Source: Mytilus californianus
Lineage: Eukaryota; Mollusca; Bivalvia; Mytilida; Mytilidae
DNA length: 64,000 nt
NCBI RefSeq assembly: GCF_021869535.1
Contig: NW_026262701.1
Span: 7,145,501-7,209,500, forward strand
Direction: 5' to 3'
The position numbers and the translations under genes are program-made. The notes under the pieces were generated by a model. It saw only the letters and a program-made list of their open reading frames with translations, made no database searches and was not told where the DNA came from. Below are positions 45,124-55,282 of the stretch, in pieces. Position 1 is the stretch's first letter; the number at the start of each line of letters is the position of its first letter.

Positions 45124-46662
45124 TATATGGGTCATTTTCAAAAAATGTCGAATTTTCAGTACACCCATGCTAAATTTTTTATTTCTAATGGAAATTTCAG
45201 TTGTTATTGTTTAAATGAAAGCTTGTAGGATTTATGATTCAGAACATTAATAATAAACACGATTTACATCTATTTTTATAAGATTAAAATGTATTTAAGT
45301 CCGATTTTTGGGTAATTTGTGTGCGTACAGTTTCAGAAAAACACATTTCAAATGATTTTTTTCCGATTTTCTGATCGCCATGATATCTGCAAAAGGGACT
45401 TTTTAAGAACGTTAATAATTACTCTAATGAAAAATCGTAGCTTATTTATCATTATATGTAACATTTTATCTACAAACTTAATTCAATCCGCGTACATGAA
45501 GTTCATGTCCATCCTGTTACCGCTTCTTAAATGAGCCGTTAAATTATTCTCCCTATGAATATTGAATTAGTCAGTGTTGATTTCAAAAGTGCAAAGTAAC
45601 CTTTACATTTAACACAGCACGTTTCTTGAACGACAGTGTAGAGAAAAGAAATTTCAAGACATTTAGTGATAAAAATTAGAGGGTACTTTTTTTCATGTCT
45701 ATGCTGTTACCAACAATTTTGATTAATTACACCAAAAGTATACATGTAAAAAGTGCAATAACGTGTTGGAAACCAAATTCACAACAGAAAAAACATTATC
45801 ACCTCACCAAAGGGAGTAGTTATTTCACAACAGCATTCGAAAATGAAGAAATTTGTCTATCCTGTTATGTCTATCCTGTTACTATGGTTGCTATGGTTAC
45901 AGTAACAGGATAGACAATTGTAGACAGAAACGTCGTTAAAAAGTTTATCATAACATATAGTTGTAAACAGAATGAAATCTTTCGTTGTTTGAACTCATCT
46001 TAGGGTTATAACGTCTTAATCTTCCCAATTTAGCATTTGCAGGTGCAATACTGATATCGGTAACAGGATAGACAAAAAGGTAACAGGATAGAACTTTATA
46101 TAGTGATATATCATTAACGTACGTTCCTGTTACCAATGAAATAAAGACAAAAGTAAACTAACATGTGAGGGATTTACTTGATGTTGGGTTTATTTGAAAG
46201 AGAGAAAAAATGCCGAACAATATGAATTGCTATCTTAGACTTGCATTACTGGTGGTAATTTTTACAACCGTTGAAAACCAATTTTTAGAGGCATTTTTCA
46301 GTACAACCTGAAAAATTGGCAAATAATCTATTATTTCACAAAATGAATATATATAGAAGTTTATTCTCTTGAAAACCATCTAATTGGCTACGAAAAACAA
46401 GCTTAAAATTTTATCTAAACCTTTTCTTAATAACCCAAAATTTCTTTTGAAAATGGTAACAGGAGAGACAAAATATTGTACCACCTATCAAAAAATGTTT
46501 CAAGATATTCTTGTATGACATTATTAAGATTGCATCTTTCAATATGTTGTTCTATAAGTACTGTTTGTTTTGATTTGCTTATGTAGAGGGTTGTTTGAAT
46601 AAGAAACTTTTAATAAATTTTTTAATTTCAAAATTCGACATTTTTTGAAAATGACCCATATA
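45124..46662. mobile_element. 1.54 kb TIR element with mirrored GTAACAGGATAGACA motifs
   Basis: The ends 45124-45156 and 46630-46662 are perfect 33-bp inverted repeats starting TATATGGGTCATTTTCAAAA, consistent with a TA target duplication. Inside, the 15-mer TGTCTATCCTGTTAC or close variants lies on the + strand at 45506, 45696, 45854 and 45868. Its reverse complement lies at 45902, 46060, 46080 (partial) and 46456. The motif therefore flips orientation at the centre (about 45890), where two opposing copies form a palindrome. No transposase motif seen; the small plus-strand frames at 45319 and 45695 are unrecognised. Perfect TIRs imply recent mobility. Confidence 0.85.
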
Positions 46663-46894
46663 TGTAAAGAACGAAATATCGTATTTTTGTAAAAGACTAC
46701 ATATTATCTTTCCATTTAAACAGAGTTTCACGTTATGAAAGCGCTCGTTTGTGTGTACCAATCGAGCAATACGGTATCTTTTTAGCCACTAATCTAGAAA
46801 TCGTCTAAAATGATTAAATTTATATTTTTTGTCCTTTTGTCATTTCTGATAGTTATCTAAGTAATTGGCAATCAAACCAAGTCTCCTTATTCAT

Positions 46895-47808
46895 GGAACC
46901 CCATTTACGACCTCCCAAAAATATAATTGGAACTCGAAATCACGAATTTAAAATTCAGTTTTTAATATCGTAGTCACGGATTATATTCGTTGTCACGATT
47001 TTTTTTTAAATTTGTTGTCACGGGTGAAATTCGTGATAACGAACCGGAATAATAAGTTATCACTTATTCCTGTAGTTCGTGATCACGGAATAAATTCGTT
47101 ATCATACATTGCTTTAATTCTTGATAACGAATTAAATTTGTTATTACTAATTAAAAAAGTCATGATCACGGATCAAAATTGTAATCGCGAATTATATAAT
47201 TCATAGTCACGGATTCGTGAAAGCGAATCTGTGGAATTTGTTATCATACATTTTTGCAATTCGTGATCATGGATTTATTCCGTTATTGGTTTTTAAATCC
47301 AAGATAAGAATTCAAAAGTGATAAAAACCGCCTCGGTGGTCTCGTGGTAGCCTATTCGCCCCGACTGTGGGAGGTTATGGGTTCGAACCCTGGCTGGGTC
47401 AACCAGACTTTAAAATTGGTGTTTGCCGCTTCTCCGCTAAGCACGCAGCATTAGGGAGTAAGAGTAAAGGCTGGTCGGGGAGGGACTGAATTATTCGGGT
47501 TACATGTTCTCGCCCTCAATATGCATTCAATGTGCCGCTGGACGTTAAACAGCCATTCCTTATTATCATCATCTTGCAGAGTCTGATCCAGAATGATAAC
47601 GTTTTTTTAAATTTGTGATATTACAAATCATTAAAATATGAGATAACAAATTAAATCAACGACCACGAATAAGTCTCTGTAATAACTATTCTACACATTC
47701 TTTATTATGAATTTAATCTGTGATAAGAATTAAACAATTCATAATAACAATTATTTTTTAATTCGTGATCTCAAATTTAAATCATAAGGAGATCCTAAAT
47801 GGGCTTCC
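46895..47808. mobile_element. TIR element built of ATTCGTGATCACGGAAT-like words, split by a SINE
   Basis: The left end GGAACCCCATTTACGACCTC (46895) and the right end GAGATCCTAAATGGGCTTCC (ending 47808) are inverted with 18 of 21 matches. The interior consists largely of short palindromic words alternating TTCGTGATCACGGA, TTCGTTATCA, TCGTGATAACGA and GTAGTCACGGATT. The same type of text resumes after the SINE (ACGACCACGAATAAGTC, ATTCGTGATCTCAAATT). No ORF with support. Confidence 0.72.
47328..47575 (+). mobile_element. tRNA-derived SINE, best-preserved copy
   Basis: Begins CCGCCTCGGTGGTCTCGTGG with an A-box-like TGGTAGCCTATTCGCC and a B box GGGTTCGAACCC at about 47379, as in RNA polymerase III promoters derived from tRNA genes. 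A body (GCCGCTTCTCCGCTAAGCAC, GTCGGGGAGGGACTGAATTA) follows, then the tail GTGCCGCTGGACGTTAAACA and GCCATTCCTTATTATCATCA. Length about 248 bp. It resembles the V-SINE/MetaSINE-type elements described from molluscs, but the family was not checked. Confidence 0.85.
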
Positions 47809-48497
47809 GTACTTTATTCACATATTTAAGCGTTTTCCCGTAAACAATGGCACAAGTGTATGCATAAAAAAGTTACGCGGTGGTACAAGTCTTAACAAGA
47901 AATCATTCAGTCAGGGGACATAAACCAAATTCTTAGAAAAAAACGTGTCAAAGGTTATGTAATCGGGAATATGTATATGGTAAAACATTATTTTTAATAA
48001 CTGTTATCTACTTTTTGGCTGATAATCACATGTTACATGATGTATCACTACACAACAATTCAAAGAAATGACAGTTCGTAAAAATGATTGACTTTTTGAC
48101 AATTTTTTGGAGCCCACTATTGCTACATATAGTTCACATCTGTCATTTTAGCAGAATATCGGTGCCAATCATTTACGAAATGGTGACGCCCAATCATCAG
48201 TTTGTCTGTACTGGCACGGAGACTGACATGTATACAAGTTTACGTATATTTTTGTAACTTTCACACAGGAATCATGTAATTATCTTCTTACTTGCATGTA
48301 GTCTAATTTCCTAAACATGTAAACAGCCAACTTGCTTTGTGACGGTTCTACTATGTCTAGAATAATCATTGATCAGTTTTCCCTGTCGTTATGTCGTTAT
48401 GGTTCATTTTGAAGCATTAAAAATTCAACTTGCTTTTAGTCTAACGAAAAAAATATACCCATGTGGTTGGTTAGTTTTTATTTATCGTTACTCGTAG
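47809..48497. other. Intergenic, nothing recognised
   Basis: No gene or repeat that I can support. Confidence 0.4.
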
Positions 48498-49792
48498 CTA
48501 GAGGCTCTAAAGAGCCTGTGTCGCTCACCTTGGTCGATGTGCATATCAAACAAAGGACACTCTCCAACATCGTAGACGAGAATAGACTTCATGACAAAAA
48601 TCTTTATTTTGTTGATTTTGAATTACTGATCTTTTAGTCTGTTTAGTTTCTTTCTATCTTCTTTAGTTTTTGCTCAAAACACAAAAGAGGGTAACAAAAA
48701 TCCTCATTTAAGGGCAATCCCCCCTATGAAGAGTGACAGTCTACTAACTATATCGGCAAAATTAGACTTTTTAATAGATCTTGCCTTGCTGATCATTTTT
48801 GTGATTTAAAGTGTTTATTTGTCTTTTATAATTCAAATCATATAAGGCATCACGGAAAAAAATGTTTCTCTATAAATATCATAGTTTTCATGATAATAGG
48901 CAAAAATGAAAAAAAGGGTAACATTTGTCATTTATGGGCAATAAGTCCTATAAGAATTTGTCTAATAGTTTTGACAATTGGTAGAGCTAATTATTCTGAA
49001 CATTTTTGCTCCTTTCAGATTTTCTCTATTTATAACGGTTCAAAAAATAATAGACAAAAAATGCATTTTAACCCTATGTTGTATTTTTAGCCATGTCGGC
49101 CATGTTGGTTGGCAGGCGGGGTCATCAGACACATTTTTTAAAACTAGATACCCTAATGAAGATTGTGGCTAAGTTTGGTTAAATTTGTCCCAGTAGTTTC
49201 AGAGGAGAAGATTTTTGTAAAAGATGACAAAAATTTACAAAAAATTGTTAAAAATTGACTATAAAGGGCAATAACTCCTTAAGGGGTCAATTGATCATTT
49301 TGGTCATGCCGACTTATTTGTAGATCTTACTTTGCTGAACATAATTACTGTTTACAGTTTATCTCTATATATAATAATATTCAAGATAATAACCAAAAAC
49401 TGCAAAATTTCTTTAAAATTACCAATTCAGGGGCAGCAACCAAACTCAGGGTTGTCTGATTTGTCTGAAAGGGCAGATAGATCTTGACCTGATGAACAAT
49501 TTTACCCCAGTCAGATTTGCTCTAAATGCTTTGGTTTCAGAGATATAAGCCAAAATCTACATTTTTACCTCTGTGTTCTATTATTAGCCATGGCGGCCAT
49601 GTTGATTGGCGGGCCCGGTCATCGGAGACAATTTTCAAACTAGATACCCCAATGATGATTGTGGCCAAGTTTGGTTAAATTTGACCCAGTAGTTTCAGAG
49701 GAGAAGATTTTTATAAAAGTTAACAGACGACGACGGACGACGGACGCCAAGTGATGAGAAAAGTTCACTTGGCCCTGTGGGCCAGGTGAGCT
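48498..49792 (-). mobile_element. Hairpin-ended dispersed element, copy 3 (inverted)
   Basis: In this orientation it starts CTAGAGGCTCTAAAGAGCCT then GTGTCGCTCACC, and ends AGTTCACTTGGCCCTGTGGG then CCAGGTGAGCT, the reverse of copies 1 and 2. Inside, the block ending GCCATGTTGGTTGGCAGGCG / GGGTCATCAGACACA and its partner GCCATGTTGATTGGCGGGCC / CGGTCATCGGAGACA (about 49091 and 49595) show the same unit of about 510 bp repeated as in copy 1. No transposase. Confidence 0.85.
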
Positions 49793-50004
49793 AAAAACCC
49801 CAAATGAATATTTTAATACATGATTGTTTCGATCCAATACAATCTCGTAAGATTTCATTATGATGTACAAATGACAATATCAGACAGTTCACACTGTCAC
49901 ATAACTAAGAAGTACGAAAAAGAGAACACACAAATATTTAGTTGACCAAGCCCATACATTATACACTTCTTTTACATAACCTCAATTTTCTATAATTAAT
50001 GAGA

Positions 50005-50745
50005 TAAGAGATAGATATATTTTATTACCAATTAAGGGCCCAAAAAAGAGTCATATAGAGAATACATGTATAAGGAAAAAGAACATTGATTAGCATAGAT
50101 ACATAGAATTTAAATACACAATTACAATACAATAGGACTGCATGTAAAAAAGCCCTTGGTTTATAGTATATAATATATTTATATGAGAAGTAAATTCATC
50201 TAACTCATATTGACTTGAATAAATTTTCCAACAGAATTAAGAACCTGATTGTCTTCACAGCTTAATAAATATATGAATTTTTGCTGATTGTCCAGTAAAG
50301 TAAAGTTTGGTATTTTATGGCAAACAAAGTCAAAGAGAGCATCCCTATCAGAGTTAAATTTTTCACATGAAGTTAAAAAATGGATTTCATCTTCAATACA
50401 GCCAGACGAGCATTTTTTGCAAATTCTTTCATTTCGTGGAATATTTGAAAAAACGGCCAAATTCTGTTTGAAGCTTATGAGCAGATACATACGTAATTTA
50501 CAAATAGTTCTTCTAAAATCAAAGTTCTTAACCAAAGGAAGATAATTTTCATAGCCAAAATTTTGTTTAAATTTCAGATAATTGAACAATTTTCCATCAG
50601 AAGCATTTTTTTGGCTAACATACCAATTGTTAATATATTTTGTGTGAATTAATTTGTTAGATATATTCAAAAATTTATGTTTTACTTCTTGTTTAATTTC
50701 AAAAACTTCTAATAATTTCTTAACAAATGAGAACCAAGAAGCAGT
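50005..50745 (-). mobile_element. 5'-truncated LINE, Cys/His C-terminal region
   Basis: The minus-strand frame open from about 50745 to the stop at 50200 reads WFSFVKKLLEVFEIKQEVKH, then LRMYLLISFKQNLAVFSNIP, ERICKKCSSGCIEDEIHFLT and SCEKFNSDRDALFDFV. The C-x2-C (KKCSSGC is atypical, with extra cysteines) plus downstream H and C form the zinc-knuckle end found at the C-terminus of many LINE polyproteins. The catalytic region is absent. About 200 bp of 3' UTR follow and end in AATAAAATATATCTATCT (about 50003-50025). The 5' break abuts GGAATTAGGGGCCAAAAAAG, and a similar AATTAAGGGCCCAAAAAAG lies near the 3' side, inside the UTR. Confidence 0.8.
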
Positions 50746-51000
50746 TTAGGAATTAGGGGCCAAAAAAGGGCCCAAATAAGCATTTTTCTAGTTTCCAGAC
50801 AATAACTCGTGGAAAGGTGTATGAATCTCTCTGAAATTATACCACAAGTTTCCATACCACAAAGGGATGGTTAGGATTGACTTTGGGGGTTATGGCTTTG
50901 TGAAGCTCTTTGTTGTTATAAGCGTCTTTCAACAGACTGAAATTAAGTATGAAGATTTTCAAATCTATACCAGTATTTAACAATTGACTTTACAATGTCA
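50746..51000 (+). mobile_element. Dispersed repeat (GGAATTAGGGGCCAAAAAAG family)
   Basis: GAATTAGGGGCCAAAAAAGG then GCCCAAATAAGCATTTTTCT, CCAGACAATAACTCGTGG, and TGACTTTGGGGGTTATGG belong to a dispersed family I recall from mussels. Non-coding. Confidence 0.6.
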
Positions 51001-52585
51001 TAATAATGTGTTGTTTTGAAAACAAAGTTATACCCAAATTTAGTTTACAAGATCATAGAAGTAATATATTGAATATTACATACATATTATATTCGCCTTG
51101 TGTTCTTTGGATTCCGAAGACACAAAATCTTAACCTTTGGAGAACCCAAATGAAAGTCATCTCAAGGTTAATTACCAGCTCAGTGGTAAGTACTTCGGAA
51201 CCGACATGAATTATAACATACTTTTCTTGAATTCTCCGTTGACAATTGTATAAATTATTAACAACCTAATGTTCCAACCCCTCGGGCAAAGTAGACCTTA
51301 GGTGGATTTTGCTATTATTTTAAGGTCCCTTATATAAATACATCATTGGCTTTAAAATTGTTGGATTGGATCGTTCCTTTAATGAAGGCAAACCTAGAAA
51401 GCGCTTCGGACGCACCAAATTTATAAAGTTGATTCTAATTTGTTTGCTGTTATAAGAAAGATATTGATATACGACATGGAGTATAAAAAGAAGGTCTAGA
51501 GGTGAATTACCTAAAGAATTCCACAAGTCCCTATCTTTAAGAGGGTCTAGACGGGGTTGACAAAATAAAGAATAACGGACCAAAAAAGATAAAGAATAAA
51601 GAAAAATGGACCCCCCCCCCTGCTAAAATATATAAAACAATGGGTGAAAAAATAAAGCATAGAGGAAAAAGGCCTAAAAATCAACGAATACAGAGATGAA
51701 AACCACCCAGCAGACACTCTTCTATGGTGCACAATTAGTATGGCATACCTGATTGTGACAGTTTATTTACAATATGTCATATTGATATCAAATATAATCA
51801 TCATATCTCTATGGCCTTGTTGTTATCTGTCCCCTACCATCCCCAAAAAGTACAAGCTATACGTCAAAATTCGATACTTATAACCTAATTCATGTCGTCG
51901 GATACACAGACTTGTGTGAACCCTGAACAGTAGCGAAATAACCATTTCAAAAAGGATATTTGTTTACCAGTGACAGATCCAGTATTTTCAAAGGAGGGAT
52001 GGGCCCACCGACAAAAGTTGGACTAGAAAAAAATCATTAACACACAATTTTTGACTAAAATGGGAGAGGGGAACGGGCACGCTTGGGCCACCCATAAGAC
52101 CCGCCCGGTTTACAATTTAAGTTTTATCGGACTATTTGAAACCACTTGAAATTCTCTGATCTTAATAAGAAGCCATTTTCTAAAGAAATGATCACAAGCC
52201 GAAAGTTCTGTAACTACAGCTTCTAAACAAATATGTTGTGGTAACAACTTTGATATAAAATAAAATCATCCAGTACTTTAATTACAGATATCCCACTCGC
52301 AAACCCGGCATGATCTTAATCGGTACTCACGTAACCACGTTATACATATTGTCAATGAAGTCCGTTAACCTTATTTTCAATGCCGTTGCATGTGAAATTG
52401 TCTTTTACATCTCGTCTTGCTTATAAATTTTACTGTTCGCAGTTTCTCTCGATCCATGATGGTTTTCAATGTAATAGTCAAAAATAGTCAAAAGTGTCCC
52501 CCTCCCAAAAAAGAAGGTAAAAAATAATAATTTAAAGTGACTTAATTCAAAAGAAGTCAATGGACCATTTCGTAAATGCTGACAT
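51001..52585. other. Intergenic with fragments
   Basis: Contains an AATAAAGAATAACGGACCAA / AAAGAATAAAGAAAAATGGA block with a C-run near 51601 and a GTGACAGATCCAGTATTTTC fragment near 51970. No intact ORF with support. Confidence 0.4.
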
Positions 52586-52589
52586 ACTT

Positions 52590-53310
52590 ATAGAAGAGGG
52601 ACGAAAGATACCAGAGGGACAGTCAAACTCATAGATCGAAAACAAACTGACAACGCAATGGCCAAAAATAAAAAGACAAACAGACAAATAATAGTACAGA
52701 TGACACAACATAGAAAACTAAAGACTAAGCAACACGAACCCCACCAAAAACTGGGGGTGATCTCAGGTGCTCCGGAAGGGTAAGCAGATCCTGCTCCACA
52801 TGTTGCACCCGTCGTGTTGCTTATGTTATTACAAATCCGGTAAATAGTCTAATTCGGTAGGTAACATTCGTGAAAAGGGAAGGTATTGTAGTTACGACAT
52901 AAGGAACATATCCGATATCATCTGTGAAACGGTTATTCAATAACGGTCAACCAACTCGTGATGGCGTCCGTAAAATTTACGAAGGGGTGATTTCAACTTC
53001 ACCATTTGGAACTCTTGGTTTAATAGCTTTCTTGTGAGCAGCAATCCTCTATCAAGGAAATCATGATAGGAAATACAAGCCCGGGAATATCGTATCAATT
53101 GGGAGATATATACCCCGTATGCAGGCGCTGCTGGAATGTTGCTACATAGAAATGGAAAGTTCACAATTGCGTGGGAAGCTGAAATCATCTCTTTTGTCGT
53201 AAAGTTTTGTTTTCAACCGACCCTCATTGTAAATTTCTAGATGTAAGTCAAGATATGAGGCTGACTTAACTGTATCTGTAGTATCCTTTATCTTTAGTTC
53301 GATGGGATAT
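52590..53310 (-). pseudogene. Decayed reverse-transcriptase C-terminus with 3' UTR
   Basis: The minus strand reads ELKIKDTTDTVKSASYLDLH, KTKLYDKRDDFSF, then, after a shift of frame, FPFLCSNIPAAPAYGVYISQ, GLLLTRKLLNQEFQMVKLKS and LRKFYGRHHELVDRY. I recognise this as the C-terminal tail of a widespread invertebrate reverse-transcriptase family. Two lesions are visible: four extra bases just after the FSFP codons (about 53170) shift the frame, and a TGA replaces a glycine codon after VDRY, with the frame continuing to SDMFLMS. The following text to 52590 (GCACCCGTCGTGTTGCTTAT) is its 3' region, shared with 30430-30590. Confidence 0.8.
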
Positions 53311-53704
53311 ATAGATCTTGTCTTGCTGATTATTTTTCGTATTTACAGTTTCACCCATATATCTGTTTAAGTTTGAACCTCGTGTTTCCCTGAGCAATCG
53401 GTAAATTCGTTCCTCCAGTATTATAAATATGTACCAAAATGTTCGGACACATCTAAAACACTAAGGATTTTTTTTGACTTTTTTAAATGTAACATATAGA
53501 AGTTTAACAATGTCAAAACCTATCCTCGTTTCAATATTTTCCATTTTTCAAAATCACTTAAAAGATTTTAAAAGGCTTGATACTATAGAAACAATTTGAA
53601 GGATGTTAAATTATTAGTCATTCTTTCTACTGAAGATACAGTGTTATTATTCGAGACACCAGATGAGCTACATAGTCAACAATCGTGCCCAAAATGTTAC
53701 GGTG

Positions 53705-54222
53705 TAATTTGAGTTGGGAAGATTTCCATTTTATAAAAAATTAATAAAGCAAAGAATATTATTAATTTGGAATAATTTACTTGCTTATAGAAATAAGCTA
53801 ATAGTATCTTCCGTGATGCACAACTTAATGTTAAATCTATATGTAAATGATCCTACTAAATTCAAGTGGATATCATCTATCAAATCAACCTTAGATAACT
53901 ATGGTCCGTCCTTTATTTGGAACAAGGACGTATACTTTAGATATTAATAAGCTAGTTACATAGATCCTTGTTTGGAATGACCCAATTTCCTGTGAAAATG
54001 CATTGCTGAAATATATATAGGGCAGCAACTACTAAACATTTTTTTTTCATACGATGGTTTATTAATTCTAAATTATTTACCAGAGGAAAATTTTATTCAC
54101 TATTTAAAAATGACTTCAACCTGGAATCTTGTTTATCAAAACTAAACGAAAATGTAAGACTTCATATATTTAATTGTAGATGTTTAAATTTTCCAATTAA
54201 AATTAAATGCTTGGGTTAGGAA
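53705..54222 (+). mobile_element. Decayed LINE fragment, region after the polymerase domain
   Basis: 53714-53944 reads GRFPFYKKLIKQRILLIWNN, VMHNLMLNLYVNDPTKFKWI and LDNYGPSFIWNKDVYF. Further on, in another frame (about 54080-54220), it reads KFYSLFKNDFNLESCLSKLN and VRLHIFNCRCLNFPIKIKCL. These correspond to the linker and pre-zinc-knuckle blocks of LINE polyproteins of the same general type as 50005-50745, but on the opposite strand and frameshifted. Inactive. Confidence 0.7.
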
Positions 54223-54766
54223 TTTGTTTTTTTGTGTTTTTATTTAACCTAATTTTCAATATAAACAAATAATTGTGTTCAATTTGTTTCTGAAGCAATT
54301 TTTTTTTAAAGACCTGAAGTTAACAACCTTGACAAGAATGATCAAAATGATAAAATAATGGACTGTGTGATTGCAAGTTGAGCAATTCAAGCTCCAAGGA
54401 GCCTCCAGTTTATTACTTAATATGTCATCATATGTTAAAATACCCCCAAATAGATAAGAATTTTTCAAAAAAAAATTTTTAAGATCATCTTACATGTATA
54501 ATTCTAGATATGCTTTATTGAGTAGTTGTAGTACCACCTTCTCAGTGGAGATGAGGTTATATATAAACTATATATATTATATGTATATATATATCAATGT
54601 TACATTAATAAAGAAGGGGATATATAAATATATATATAAATGATAATAGATATATTCACCCTGCCTCTGAATTTCCTTTGCAGAGAGATTCACGTTTTCT
54701 CGACTACGACTCAAAGGTTAAAAAATGCAGACCACTGATTCATTATTATTATAAAGTTCCTCTTTG
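54223..54766. other. AT-rich spacer with (TA)n runs
   Basis: TATATATAAACTATATATAT and similar simple sequence between 54558 and 54645. No gene. Confidence 0.6.
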
Positions 54767-55282
54767 TAAGAACTTGTTAGAATATGGTATGTCATATAGC
54801 TTTTTGTAAGAACTTAAGTGGTATGTCATATAGCTTTTTGTAAGAACTTAAGTGGTGTGTCATAAAGCGTTTTGTAAGAACTTAAGTGGTGTGTCATATA
54901 GCTTTTTGTCAGAACTTTGATGGTACGTCTTTACATTTTTGTAAGAACTTGAGTGGTGTGTCATATAGCGTTTTGTAAGAACTTAAGTGGTGTGTCATAT
55001 AGCGTTTTGTAAGAACTTAAGTGGTGTGTCATATAGCTTTTTGTAAGAACTTAAGTGGTATGTCATATAGCTTTTTGTAAGAACTTGAGTGGTGTGTCAT
55101 ATAGCTTTTTGTAAGAACTTGAGTGGTATGTCATATAGCGTTTTGTTAGAACTTATGTGGTGTGTCATACAGCTTTTTGTAAGAACTTAAGTGGTATGTC
55201 ATATAACTTTTTGTAAGAACTTAAGTGGTGTGTCATATAGCTTTTTGTAAGAACTTGAGTGGTGTGTCATATAGCTTTTTTA
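54767..55282 (+). repeat. 34-bp minisatellite, about 15 copies
   Basis: The unit contains TTTTTGTAAGAACTTAAGTG and GTGTGTCATATAGC. AACTTAAGTG-type words recur every 34 bp (54811, 54845 and onward). Variants include TATGTC/TGTGTC and AGCTTT/AGCGTT. It ends abruptly about 170 bp before the putative 3' end of the minus-strand transporter gene. Confidence 0.93.

Noticed and set aside
47328..47400. Functional tRNA gene
   Set aside because: The A/B-box-like sequence is followed by a SINE body and tail, and the cloverleaf stems are not complementary. It is a SINE head.
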